A DNA stretch of 64,000 bases from Archegozetes longisetosus (lineage: Eukaryota; Arthropoda; Arachnida; Sarcoptiformes; Trhypochthoniidae). Position 1 is the first letter of the stretch, and every line of letters begins with the position of its first letter. Positions 1-12,995 of the stretch are shown one piece after another. The position numbers were made by a program, and so were the translations under genes. The notes below the pieces were generated by a model that worked only from the letters and a program-made list of their open reading frames with translations, searched no databases and was not told the DNA's origin. The stretch is taken from contig JAEMBT020000005.1 in assembly GCA_018873245.2 (NCBI GenBank), positions 7,860,001-7,924,000 on the forward strand, in the 5' to 3' direction.

Positions 1-559
1 AAAACTTTCATAAGCAAAAATTGACCCGAAAATTTCAAAATACTAGAGACAAGGTTCAAATTAACGTTAAAATCATATTGATTCGATTTCCTCACTATAA
101 AAGGTCCCCTAGTTAGAAAAGTTTACACTTCAAAATACTTTAAAAATTACAATAGTATAGTTACTAGATTTACCAGCATAATGAAGATTAAGCTTTCAAA
201 TATTTAATCCGAATCTTCATTTTTGCTTACCTAAAGTTTTATATGATGGGACTTCGTGCTTATGAATTGAGTCTGCATTTTCTAAGACTTTAGACAGAAG
301 CAAAATCTATATTCTAGAGCAAAATGCTATCTTTTCAGAGATGCAACAGCGGCATAATTGTGAGGATAATCACAACCTAGTTCATACATTCAGTGAATTA
401 ATGCAACATTCTTAATATTGTTTATCTGACATTTATTTTGTTAGTCATTAAACTTATGAGGAAAGTTCGAGACTGTAATAACTGATTTCAGAAATGTTTT
501 TATTGCATATATAACATATATGACGTACTTTAATTCAGTCAAATTACTCAGTGAATGAC

Positions 560-819
560 AATAATATTGTTAATAAGGAAAAACTTCAAATCATTTTGAA
601 CATAAAGAGATAATCTGAAATTTCATATTTAAAAGGAAGTTTCTATATATTAATAGTTCAAATATTTCGTATCACATCTTTTAAATTGAATGGATTTCTA
701 AAGAAATTTTTAAAAGATATAATATGAAAAACTAGAACTATTGATATATAGAAACTTTCTTTAAATATGAAATTTCAGATTATCTTTATGTTCAAAATGA
801 TTTGAAGTTCAATATTATT
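560..819. repeat. Foldback (long inverted repeat) element
   Basis: The left arm (560 to about 686) is nearly the reverse complement of the right arm (about 709 to 819). Both begin at their outer ends with AATAATATTG. The arms match almost to the centre, so the whole 260 bp could fold into one hairpin with a few indels. No coding capacity is seen. It looks like a MITE or foldback element 3' of the P450 gene. I saw no convincing target-site duplication. The flanks (1-559 and 820-1181) are AT-rich and I see nothing else in them. Confidence 0.7.
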
Positions 820-1181
820 GCCATAGTAATCGATAGTAGAATTCATAGTAGAGTCGATAGTAATAAGCGACAGGAAATTACTTTTGAGTGGTCATAAGTT
901 GTAAGTGTCTAGCGGTCAGCCCTTTTATATGCCTTTTCGAACATCATACGACATGCTATTGATGCCATAAAAATATTTTTGAAATCGGTTATTACATGGT
1001 CCCGAACTTCCCTCGTTAGTTGAATTATTTCCCTAAAAGTCTTATCAATTACTTAATTATATTGTGATGGTTTACATTAATTATTAATTTATATAAGAAC
1101 GTGTTTTAAGTCAATTAAGAAAATTTACAGAAAGAGCATCGATTCCAAGTTCCTAGTATCAAAGCTATTCTTTTAACTCAT

Positions 1182-3089
1182 TCAATCAGTTTCATACTTA
1201 AAGTTTTGTCTCGGAATTATTTGAACTCTGACAGGACCTTTAGGTCGATATACCATTTCTCCTACAGCTAATATTTTATCTCTTTCATCAACAGATCGAA
1301 TGTTATAATTCAAGAATATTTTGGATAATATAATTTTCTCTTCGATCATTGCAAATCTTTTGCCGATACATCCGCGCGGTCCTGCAGAAAATGGAACGTA
1401 TGCATATACACTTCGATGTGATGTGTTGCCCACTTCAAATCTTTCTGGTTTGAACTTCTGCGGATCCTCGAATACTTCAGGATTTAGTTGCATACGATCG
1501 ATAAGTATGTATAAAGTGGTTCCTTTTGGAATTGTATATTTTCCTATTTGTAGTTCTTCAGACAAATCTCTGCCTATAAAAGGCACGGATGGAAATAGAC
1601 GCAAAGATTCTTTAATAACACACTCCAAATAAGTCATTCTTTTGATGTCTTCTGTTGTTATGTCTCTTTCTATTTCCTCTCCAAATATAGAATAGAGTTC
1701 TTCTTGAATCTTGATTTGTACCTCAGGATAGAGTCCGAGTAGATATAGAGTCCAAGTAAGACTTAGACCTGTTGTGTCATGTCCTTCAAACATAAAAGTG
1801 TCCACTTCTTCTCGTATATCTTCTAATGATAATGAGTCATTTTCTATGTGATAGTCTAACAATAAATCAAGAAATGCTAAACGTTTCTTATTTTTGTTTG
1901 ACATATGAATACTGTCTTCCTTTTGTTCATCTATTTTGGAACCAGTATTTTGTTCATTTCCTTTACTTGACATAAGAACTGCTTTCCGTTCATTAATGAC
2001 TGTTCGAGTGACTTCGTGCAGGATTTGCAGGTCAGATCTAAACTTTTTTCCTGTTTTAGTTCTGTAAAAAATGAAATCTGGCCAAAGCCACGGCGAGTAT
2101 ATCCGATGCATAAAAATTTCACCAAAACTATGAATAGCTTCAACATATTGTTGACTTTTTCCCAATTGGGCCCCTATTGATATTCCCATTGCTGTCTCTA
2201 ACAATTCAACAAAATTTCATTTAATTAATAAACAATTTTTCAGTTTGTTTCCTATAAAATAAAATAAGCCATAAAAGAGTAAAACATACCACAAATGATA
2301 TCGAGAGTACATGGAATCATAACATCAGTTATATTTATAAATTGTTGTTTTGTTGCATCTCTCAAAACCTTCAACAGAATATTTGACTGTTCGTTCATTA
2401 TTGGTATGAAATCTTCGAGTATTTTGAAATGAAAAGCAGGCGTCAACATTTTTCTCCTGTTTCTCCATTTAGATCCAGTACTAGTAAGTAATCCCAATCC
2501 CAACCAATCCCATAGGAATTTGTATTCTCTTGATTTAGTAATGTTTTCGTTGCTCGTCAAAATTGGCTTTTTATTATGTAACACAAATTATAATTAAAAT
2601 GATTGTGCATTTTATTGAGTAAAATTATTTACTTCAATTGTGTCGTGTCTGAACACACAGACTATATTTTTCGGACCCAAACGGAATTTGAAAATACCAT
2701 CTTTTTCATAAATGACTGACAGAGCAGTCAAAATTCTATGAATATCTATAAATGAAAATACAATAAAATTTGATGAAATTTGAGTGCCTCAATTCGAAAG
2801 AAAAACTCGAACCATTGGAATAGTGCTAAATACAATCTAAGGTACAATTTAATTTGAATTGAACAAAAAAGTTAAGTATCCTGTTTTAATCATACTTACT
2901 TTGATTCAACGGAATAATTTGACTCCAAAAAATATCCAAATTTCCTAATAATTTGTATCGACACTTAGGACCAGGAATTTGTTCGATACGTTTACGTGAA
3001 GCTTTGCTTAATAATAAATGGTAAGCCACAAATGTTATCAATCCAACAGCTATCAAGTAACAAATTGGCATCAATATTGTTGGTAACAT
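1182..3089 (-). CDS. Cytochrome P450, CYP4 family
   Basis: Haem-thiolate monooxygenase, expected at the ER membrane; CYP4 enzymes typically omega-hydroxylate fatty acids, eicosanoids or hormones. Four exons on the minus strand: 3089-2900, 2745-2633, 2566-2290 and 2197-1182, all with GT-AG introns and phases that join cleanly (531 aa, normal for CYP4). The N-terminus is a hydrophobic anchor followed by the proline hinge IPGPK. Exon 3 carries the CYP4-typical [14 protein letters not shown] region. In exon 4 the I-helix reads EGHDTT (Glu about 331, the residue that bonds haem in many CYP4s). The ExxR motif is at about 390-393, PERF at about 444, and the haem loop PFSAGPRGC has its Cys ligand at about 470. 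The junction of exons 3 and 4 recreates the family motif ICETAMG. The start is the only ATG before the anchor. All key residues are present, so it is probably functional. The individual CYP4 subfamily cannot be assigned from this alone. Confidence 0.93.
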
Positions 3090-4384
3090 CTTCGAGCAAT
3101 CACCAGACCTAAAATCAAGATTTCAAACATAAACCTAAACCTTTTTATACGAGTTCGTTTAGATAGTAATAACTTAAATGAAACTAATTGAAAATAATGA
3201 AAATTAAAGTTCAAGGCCAGATATGCGGTTATATGAATTAGAAATGAATTCTCATTAATTTAATAACAATCAGACAGTCTTTAACTTGTCTATGAATCTG
3301 AAATTCAGCTTAACGATCATTTAAAATGTTTTGATGCATTAATGAAATAGTGATATTGAACCTTTTGTCGCTTTTGTAATGACACCCTTAAAATTTGATC
3401 ATTTCAATATATTTTTATTTCATGAAAACAACATTTGAAAACCTTTAGAATTAAAAATCATTTTATAAATTTATTATAAGAGATAAGAAATATTAAATTT
3501 ACACATCAATCAGAAGTCCTGTGAGAGTCAAGTTTTATTATCAAATATATAATAGCACAGTTTTAAAAATTATAATTTATTCGATGATTATATGACATAA
3601 GTTAAAATGGATTTGTTCCGAGTTTTTGAGCAAAAGAGTTGAAGACCCAAGCTAAATAATTTGTACTACTTGTGACCTAAAACACATTTAAGAATACAGT
3701 GCCTCAAGACATCTTATCGTTTGAGATACACAAAACTTTTCTAACTTTCCCTTATCTTATCAAACAAATATGAATAAAAGTATAAATAATCTAAAACAAA
3801 ACCCGATCATTACTGATTCAAGGCTTGTAAAGCAATATGTCTTACTTTTTCAAGGTTTTAATAGAAATGGATTCATCAATCTTTGTAAGCAGTTTCTAAT
3901 TTATAAATCCGGATCATTCAAATCAAATAACAAACACAAATGTAACAAATGATAGAATTAAAAGTTGAAACAATTTCAAATTTTTGATCAACAATTAAGA
4001 ACACGTTTAAACTACTGATAATCGTGTTTATGCACGCAATAATTTTAAACAATTGTTTGATTAGTGATTCACAGTTGCTAATTCAATCCATGAATATTAA
4101 GCACAACATCTATAGCAAAATGCAATACAAGGCCAGTGCGACTGATCATTCATATTCTGACTTTCAAACTATTTTTCAACAGATTATCAAGTAAAATAAT
4201 TATTTTTGTCAAAAAACTCAAGCCTTTCGAGTTGTAATCTTAAAATCGTAACTAACTATGATCTTGGAGTTTCTTTTAAATGAACATATATATATATATG
4301 ATTTGTTTTACACAAACATTGACAAAATTGTCATTTTTAATGATCTCTTCGCTTTTCCTTATTGAAGGCCAATATTTGCTACTA
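3090..4384. other. Intergenic, upstream of the P450
   Basis: AT-rich sequence between the P450 start and the MITE. A short open frame at 3770-3952 has no recognisable motif and is not called. A short (TA)n run lies near 4285. No gene seen. Confidence 0.5.
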
Positions 4385-4975
4385 CAGTCAAGCCTCTATA
4401 ATCTGACACGATATTTTGCTATCACCATTAGTCGATTTATGGAGATTGTCGGTTTGTAGAAAAACCTCTTTAATTCGACATGTCGGAATAAAGAGGTATA
4501 ATTTTAAGTGCGTTGATAATAAAATCTAATTATTATTTTTTAGAAACTTAAAAATAACTAAAAGACCTCTCAATTAAAAAATTCATTCAAAGTGGCTTGT
4601 CAGGCTTTACATTTCTTCTTAACAACAGTGGCTTCCAACGTGCTTTTATACTCTCAACGTTTTGAATCAGCTCATGATGCTTTGATTGAGGAAATATGGA
4701 TAATTTATTTACGATCAGAAATGATTTATTTAAACTAAAGAAACACATCTCGAGTGTATTAAATAGGCGCCTCTGTGTCGAATTGCAGAGGTTCTAATGA
4801 ATAGGAGATAACTATTGAAGGAAAAAACTATTGTCGGATTACGGAGTATGGAGGTGTCGAATTAAAGAGGTTTTTATAATACAAACTTCTACGTAAGAAT
4901 TTTTTGGAAATAAGATAAAGTCGAATTTGAGAGGTTGTCGAGTTATAGAGGAGTCGGTATAAGGAGGGTTGACTG
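4385..4975. mobile_element. pogo/Tigger-like MITE (Tc1/mariner superfamily)
   Basis: A non-autonomous DNA transposon of about 590 bp. Its ends are imperfect inverted repeats beginning CAGTCAAGCCTC on the left and CAGTCAACCCTCC on the right (reverse complement). A TA dinucleotide lies directly outside each end (4383-4384 and 4976-4977), the expected target duplication of this superfamily. Near both ends a unit resembling GTCGAATTAAAGAGG recurs in several variants (around 4466-4498, 4770-4795, 4830-4870 and 4920-4955). These look like subterminal transposase-binding repeats. No transposase reading frame is present, so it would need an enzyme in trans. The pogo/Tigger assignment rests on the CAGTCAA-type ends and the TA duplication. 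Confidence 0.8.
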
Positions 4976-5478
4976 TATGAGAATGTCATTCATCGAAAGT
5001 ACTAAAGCAATTAACACAAAATTAATGAAAGTTTTGAATATCGCTTTGATTTTAGTTTTGGGACTTTTAGCTAAATTTTCCCAGGATATTTCTCTCTTCC
5101 CGTTAATAACTTCGACAGAACCTTGTCTATCAGTTCAGTGTCATGCAGTCAAAAAACGCGAGGGAATTAGTCTATGTTATTGACACCAACAGTCTATTAT
5201 TATTGTGAGAGTATTGAAATAAGTCTTTATCGAAAGTTATTTGTTTAAGTTTATTGAGAAGTATAGCTCAAATCTGAAAACTGTCAAAAAACATAGAACT
5301 TTGTTATTCAGAGTTGTTTGTACTTCAAGGTAGTTCAAATGGTTAGTCCATGAAGTAAACCAGTTTAGTAAAGACACGAATTTAAAGTAACATAAATTGA
5401 TCGCATTTATGACCTCATTAATTGCTTCCAAACAATTTGAATGCACAGTTTGTTCACTAATCTGGATTAAGCATAAGA

Positions 5479-5551
5479 GTACCTGTGGTGTAGTGGTTAT
5501 CACATCTGCCTAACACGCAGAAGGTCCCAGGTTCGAAACCTGGCAGGTACA
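5479..5551 (+). tRNA. tRNA-Val (anticodon AAC)
   Basis: A 73-nt cloverleaf. The acceptor stem pairs GTACCTG with CAGGTAC, with discriminator A at 5551. The anticodon arm pairs TCTGC with GCAGA around loop CTAACAC, giving anticodon AAC, which reads GTT. The B box GGTTCGAAACC forms the T arm, and the A box lies within TGGTGTAGTGGTTATC. There is no intron. A T5 run at 5564-5568 is a plausible Pol III terminator. It is identical over 73 nt to the minus-strand gene at 7124-7196. Confidence 0.97.
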
Positions 5552-5947
5552 TTTATGGCTCAATTTTTAATAATTTTGGCTAAAATCAATGTTTCTTATA
5601 ATTATATTATTATATTAAATGCAGTTTACTCGAAGTAATTTACAAACATTTTGTAAAAATTAATTTAGATTTATTTCAACTATGAAATAGCATAAGAAAT
5701 TGTCAACATTTTAATAGAACTAGACAATGATTTGTAATTTTAAAATACTAATTTATCAATTACTATTTGTTATGAAGTGAAGTTTAGCTGAAAAACTTAA
5801 GACGTTTAATTTGTAATCTGTGTTGAGCGCCATCTCTGATACTATATGTTTTAAAAACGTCGAGTCATTTTCAATACAACTGAAACCCATTCAAAAGCAC
5901 TGAGTATTATTTGAGTTGATCAAAATTAAAACAATTTAATAAACAAA

Positions 5948-6920
5948 ATGTTTGATCAAAGCCCGCAATTGGAACCAATTAAGCACGACTTCCAGCCATA
6001 TGCTGACAACGGAGGGTACGATTGAAGTCATTGTTTTTTATTGTCATTTATTTTGCTATTTTCTGTCATTAGTTCAAAACAGATTAAATGATTGTTGAAA
6101 ATAATAACTAAATAATTAATTAATTGCTGTTTAGGACATGTGTGGCTTTAGCTGGAAAAGACTTCTCGCTAATTGCTTCGGACACAAGACTTTCGTCTGG
6201 ATATTCCATCTATACTAGAGATCAGCCAAAACTGTTTCAGTTGTGCGTTAATTATCGCTAATTTTATTATCTCTTACTTGTTTCATAATCTAAATTGAAA
6301 TAACTAACAATTGATTAAAATTAAAGGACCAACAAATGCGTGTTAGGATCAACTGGTTGTTGGTGTGATATTCTCACGTTTGTCAAAGTGATTGAGGCCA
6401 GACTCACGGCAAGTCTAACTATAATTCAAATTTAAATTAATTAAACGCTTCGAGAACATAATAATTAACACATTTATCGAATCAATTGATCTAATAGATG
6501 TACGAACAGGACCACAACAAGTTAATCAGTACTCCTGCTGCGGCACAACTCATATCAAACATGTTATACAATAAGCGATTCTTTCCGTACTACATCTCAA
6601 ACATCTTAGCTGGACTCAATGAGGAAGGGGAAGGTGTTATCTACAGCTATGATCCTGTTGGTCACTGCGAACGCAACGTTTACCGCGCTGGTGGCTCTTC
6701 TGCTGCTCTCGTTCAGCCGTTACTCGATAATCAAATTGGTCTTAAAAATCAAAGCGGAGTTCAGCGCAAAGAACTGACCATTGAGAGCGCAAAGAAGATT
6801 GTTAAGGACGTCTTTATATCTGCGGCTGAACGTGACATCTATTGCGGTGATTCTATTATTATTAAGGTAATCACAAAGGATGGAATCGCAGAAGAAACGT
6901 TTGATTTGAGAAAAGATTGA
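5948..6920 (+). CDS. PSMB1: Proteasome subunit beta type-1 (20S beta-6)
   Basis: Structural, non-catalytic beta subunit of the 20S core, in cytosol and nucleus. Four exons: 5948-6015, 6135-6242, 6327-6408 and 6498-6920, giving 226 aa, slightly shorter than vertebrate orthologues (about 240). Recognisable family blocks are the PYADNGGT start of the mature-type fold, [53 protein letters not shown] and the [12 protein letters not shown] helix, ending in LRKD. The first two introns are GT-AG. The third (6409-6497) must use a GC donor (ACG followed by GCAAGT) to keep frame, because the nearby GT would shift the reading frame. The start ATG lies after AAACAAA in an AT-rich leader. A poly(A) signal is at 7004-7009. 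The gene is flanked by two tRNA-Val genes. Confidence 0.96.
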
Positions 6921-7003
6921 TTTTCAGTTACGCTTGTATTGCTTTGTCTTTTATTAGATTTTCTCACTTTGTATTAACTTCTTTTTTGAAGTGATCGAAT
7001 TTA

Positions 7004-7009
7004 AATAAA
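7004..7009 (+). terminator. Poly(A) signal of PSMB1
   Basis: AATAAA 84 bp after the stop codon, in AT-rich 3' UTR-like sequence. It is the only canonical hexamer I noticed before the downstream tRNA gene. Confidence 0.6.
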
Positions 7010-7123
7010 ATTTAATTTTAATTTAAAAATGTATTTATTTAGCGTTAATTAGCTATCAAAATAATGTTCACAATAGTAGATGAAAAAAGGGTTGAAAACA
7101 AAATAGTCCAAAAATAAAAAGAA

Positions 7124-7196
7124 TGTACCTGCCAGGTTTCGAACCTGGGACCTTCTGCGTGTTAGGCAGATGTGATAACCACTACACCACAGGTAC
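7124..7196 (-). tRNA. tRNA-Val (anticodon AAC), inverted copy
   Basis: The exact reverse complement of the tRNA gene at 5479-5551, including the discriminator base (A, at 7124). The transcript reads leftward towards PSMB1. A T5 run on the minus strand (7120-7116) immediately follows the 3' end and can terminate Pol III. Flanking sequences of the two copies differ, so only the gene itself is shared. Confidence 0.97.
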
Positions 7197-7472
7197 TCAC
7201 TTGAATAAGTATCGAATCGTATACGACCTGTTTCGTGATTTTATCTCACTTTATTGCTATTAACTATTTATACAGATTTCAAGAAAATTAAAGTTTTCAA
7301 GACTTGAGTCAACAATTAAATAAAATCATTGAATGCTTACTTAATATAAATAAGTGATGAAAACTTTTAAGATTAATTTAGAATGACTTCTATATAATAC
7401 ATAATAACTCTTATGTTATGCTATGTCTACAAACGTCTAATTTTCAGTAATCGTAATTATAGTGGTGTCCGA

Positions 7473-9138
<1,666 letters not shown>

Positions 9139-10739
9139 TTTATTTGTTAAAACTAAACACTTTTTCATAAAGTTTAATTTGATAATAATCGAAAGTTGTT
9201 GCGATCATATATTTATATCTAAATCCAAAACAAGGCCACTCTATCCGCCCCATAAAACTATTTCCGAAGTGAACACAAACTGAATCAATGCTGAAAAGAT
9301 TGTATCCCGTGATGACAGAAAAGAGCATCCAAAGGATTAATTGTGTAATTAGTTCACGCATTTATTAATTTATGATTTAATTACTTAAATTAATTGTGTC
9401 ATTATTAAAAATCATGTGAGTGTTTATTATGTCTTCTAATACATAAAACGGATGTTTCTGTTTTCAATTGAAGTTTTATTGTGCAATAAATGCAGGTATT
9501 TATTGATTTGCTCACATGATAGACAAAATTCAGCTTAAATTGAAAAATAAATACAGGTATTGTAACCTTTTTTCTCAATTTATGATCTTACATAATCATA
9601 ATATTTTGAAATTAATGCAATGGAAACTTTTTCAAAGTTACATCAGAAGTTTTCGCGAGAATTGACCTGCAATCATGCTCAACATTTTTCAGTCTTCAGT
9701 GAATAGCAACCATCATAGTCGCAAACCTATTTTCATGCTATTATTTGTATAAGAAGTTAGATTTATCTAACCTTAATAGTTGAACAAAAATAAGATTACA
9801 AAATTAGGATTTACATGAAGAGTATGAATGCAGAAAACCTAAAAGATTTGGATGAAAAGATTTTTAAAAATTGAAGTATTTCATCTTTTATCGGAGAAGA
9901 TCCTGGCAATAAATTTACACATGGACTGCATGCTTGTCTGCTGTACTTCAATTATGATTTGTTGACATATTCTAGTCAAAACAACATAGCTAACGATTTA
10001 CAATTTTGAATTAATAAGTTTGATTTTTGTTTGGCAATAAACTAAAATTATACTGTTTATTATTATATACACAATTTGTGCTAAAAGCCATTCCTTAATT
10101 GCTGCAACATTTCGATGTCAATTAAGCTCATTCTAAAACAAATATTCCTTTCCTTTGTCAAATCTGATAATTTGGTTAGTTTTGCAGAGATATGATTCAT
10201 TTGTAGTAAAAACGAAAATATTTTTACTGAGTTGACCCGTTCATATGACTCAACATAATGAGATCCAAATAGTTTTCGTATGATAAAGGCTTCAAACGAA
10301 TACAGGTATACAACAAAGTTTTAATCAGTTCCAGTTTAGTGTTTGTTTGAAACAAACGTGTTGATACATGATTTCTAGCTAAAATCAAACAATGCGTAAA
10401 GTTTCTTAAGGTCTACATTTCTTAATTGCACTTCACGTGTGTATTAATCATAACACGTTCGAATGGTCGGAAAGTTCATCAAATACGATAACTTTCTCTA
10501 AAGTTCAGATAAGTTCATATATTTTCTAACTTCAACAGTAAAATCTTCCATATATTTAGAAATAGTCTTACAAATGAACCACGAGTGAGATGTGAAATGA
10601 AAATAACAGAAATTAGTTTAATTGCTAATATACCCACGCTTTCGAGTATAAGTTATATCGTTTTGCAAGTTAAGTTCAATTATAGTAAAGAATTTGTTTT
10701 ATAATAATTGAATCAATATAACAAAAATAAATTTAAACT
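9139..10739. other. Intergenic between protease and glycogen synthase
   Basis: AT-rich. A 73-codon minus-strand frame (9361-9140) starts with ATG and a hydrophobic stretch. It ends two bases before the protease start, so it lies in the probable protease promoter or 5' UTR. I do not recognise it. Nothing else seen. Confidence 0.4.
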
Positions 10740-12779
10740 ATGTCTTCACGAATGTCGCAAAGATTCTACCGCTTAGACTCGTTGTTAAACTCTGGTAAAT
10801 ATTTAGACAATGGAAAGAGGGCTCAACTTGAAAATAGATGGGTTTTTGAGATCTCAACTGAAGTGGTCAACAAAATTGGTGGTATTTATACTGTGATTCG
10901 ATCGAAAGCACAGATTAGCAAAGAAGAATTAGGAGAGCAATACTGCCTCATCGGTCCGTACAATGAACATTTAGTGCAAACAGAAGTTGAAGTCGAACAT
11001 CCAAAAGAGTGGGTGTTTAGCGAAGTAATTCAGACTTTGAGGCAACACGGAATTAGAGTCATATATGGCCATTGGCTTATAGACGGATATCCTCAAGTAA
11101 TACTAATAGACTTTGGTTCGGCTTCTTGGAAATTGGATGAATGGAAGCATGACTTTTGGAACATGTGCAATATTGGTATCCCATACCACGACAGGGAATC
11201 AAACGACGCTATCATTTTTGGCTATTGTTGTGCGTGGTTTTTAGAGGAGTTTTATAAGAAAGTCGAACAAGAAAGAGGTCGACCATTGATTTTGGCTCAT
11301 TTCCACGAATGGATGTCTGGTGTCGGTCTTATATTGTGTCGAACACGACATTTGGATATCGCAACTGTCTTCACAACTCACGCCACACTATTAGGCAGAT
11401 ATCTTTGCGCAGCTAACATTGATTTCTACAATAACTTGGAAAAATTTCAACTAGACAGAGAGGCCGGTGAGCGGCAAATCTATCACAGATATTGCATGGA
11501 AAGGGCAGCCGTACATTCGGCTCATGTATTCACCACTGTTTCTGAAATAACTTCATTAGAGTCCGAACATTTACTCAAACGAAAGCCTTGTGTCGTTACT
11601 CCTAACGGCCTGAATGTGAAAAAGTTGGTGGCATTGCATGAATTTCAAAATCTGCACACTTTAGCCAAAGAGAAAATCCATGAATTCGTGAGGGGACACT
11701 TCTTCGGTCATTACGACTTCAATTTAGATAAAACATTGTATTTCTTTATTTCTGGCAGATATGAGTTTAGTAATAAAGGTGCCGACATGTTCATCGAATC
11801 GCTATCGCGACTAAATCATTATTTGAAAGTATCCAACAGTGAAGTAACAGTTATCGCGTTTATTATATTTCCAGCTCGAACTAACAGTTTCAACATAGAC
11901 TCACTTCGTGGACAAGCTATTGCTAAACAACTTCGAGAAACAGTTGAAGAAGTTAAGACAAGAATAGGTAAAAGAATGTTTGAAATATGCTTAAGCGGTA
12001 GAGTCCCAGATGGACAAGACCTGGTCAAATCTAACGATATTGTTAAACTTAAGCGATGTATTTATGCGTCTCAAAGATCATCGCTTCCACCAGTCATCAC
12101 ACACAATATGGCCGACGATTCGTCAGATCCAGTATTAACTCATGTAAGAAGAACCCAATTATTCAACAATCGCAGCGATCGCGTCAAAGTTATATTTCAC
12201 CCTGAATTCTTATCGTCAACTAGTCCTCTATTCGGCATTGATTACGAAGAATTTGTCCGAGGATGTCATTTGGGAGTATTTCCTTCTTACTACGAACCCT
12301 GGGGTTATACACCGGCCGAGTGCACAGTTATGGGTATACCTTCTGTCACCACTAATCTATCAGGTTTTGGCTGTTTTATGGCCGAACATGTGGCCGATCC
12401 CATGTCTTATGGTATTTATATAGTCGATCGTAGATTCAAAAGCTGCGAGGAATCTGTCCATGAATTGGCACAATATATGTATGATTTCACAACTCTGTCG
12501 CGACGCCAAAGAATTATTCAGAGAAATCGTACCGAAAGGTTAAGTGATTTACTCGATTGGAAGAATTTAGGCGATTATTACCGCGTCGCACGCCAGTTAG
12601 CTTTACATAGACTTAATCCAGATATGTTTGCCGAAGAGAGCGCTAAAGAATTACACTATCCGCGACCTATTTCAGAGCCTCCGACGCCAGCGCCCAGCGT
12701 TATAGCCAGTGACGATGAAAGCGATAGCGATCTTGATGAGGAAAAAGACGAAAATGATAACTTGATTCTCAAATTCTGA
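10740..12779 (+). CDS. GYS: Glycogen synthase (GT3 family)
   Basis: Transfers glucose from UDP-glucose to the growing alpha-1,4 glycogen chain in the cytosol. One uninterrupted exon, 679 aa, close to animal orthologues (about 700-740). Visible blocks are the UDP-glucose site [12 protein letters not shown] (45-56), HFHEWMSG (188-194), [11 protein letters not shown], the loop [18 protein letters not shown] (439-456), [11 protein letters not shown], and the active-site region [13 protein letters not shown] with catalytic Glu at 519. The arginine cluster [14 protein letters not shown] (587-600) binds glucose-6-phosphate in family members. The C-tail carries Ser645, Thr649, Ser653, Ser657 and Ser661 spaced exactly four residues apart and followed by acidic residues. 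This is the arrangement of the GSK3/CK2 phosphorylation sites in animal enzymes, so inhibition by hierarchical phosphorylation is likely. The start follows ATTTAAACT; no earlier in-frame ATG is needed. Absence of introns is notable beside the split neighbours. Confidence 0.97.
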   Translation: MSSRMSQRFYRLDSLLNSGKYLDNGKRAQLENRWVFEISTEVVNKIGGIYTVIRSKAQISKEELGEQYCLIGPYNEHLVQTEVEVEHPKEWVFSEVIQTLRQHGIRVIYGHWLIDGYPQVILIDFGSASWKLDEWKHDFWNMCNIGIPYHDRESNDAIIFGYCCAWFLEEFYKKVEQERGRPLILAHFHEWMSGVGLILCRTRHLDIATVFTTHATLLGRYLCAANIDFYNNLEKFQLDREAGERQIYHRYCMERAAVHSAHVFTTVSEITSLESEHLLKRKPCVVTPNGLNVKKLVALHEFQNLHTLAKEKIHEFVRGHFFGHYDFNLDKTLYFFISGRYEFSNKGADMFIESLSRLNHYLKVSNSEVTVIAFIIFPARTNSFNIDSLRGQAIAKQLRETVEEVKTRIGKRMFEICLSGRVPDGQDLVKSNDIVKLKRCIYASQRSSLPPVITHNMADDSSDPVLTHVRRTQLFNNRSDRVKVIFHPEFLSSTSPLFGIDYEEFVRGCHLGVFPSYYEPWGYTPAECTVMGIPSVTTNLSGFGCFMAEHVADPMSYGIYIVDRRFKSCEESVHELAQYMYDFTTLSRRQRIIQRNRTERLSDLLDWKNLGDYYRVARQLALHRLNPDMFAEESAKELHYPRPISEPPTPAPSVIASDDESDSDLDEEKDENDNLILKF

Positions 12780-12989
12780 AAGACTATATTGGTTTTAAAT
12801 GATTTAGATTATTTTGATCATGTTTTGCATTTTTTGTTAATTTAGATAATTTAATTAAGCTTTTCATAACTTTGTACAATTAACTTTAATGTATTTATCG
12901 TTTGTATTAACATAGTATTTAACTTGTTTATTATTTTAAGTTATTCAACGAATAATTGTTATACTATCTATAGCAGGTGTGATATAATT

Positions 12990-12995
12990 AATAAA
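12990..12995 (+). terminator. Poly(A) signal of glycogen synthase
   Basis: AATAAA about 210 bp after the stop codon; the first canonical hexamer downstream. Confidence 0.6.

Noticed and set aside
1321-1632. Plus-strand 103-codon frame
   Set aside because: Antisense to the well-supported P450 exon 4; no motif.
4935-5183. Plus-strand 82-codon frame
   Set aside because: Begins inside the MITE end and continues into spacer; chance fusion frame.
9140-9361. Minus-strand frame starting with ATG and a hydrophobic segment
   Set aside because: Ends just before the protease start, so most likely 5' UTR or promoter sequence; no splice partner or motif found.
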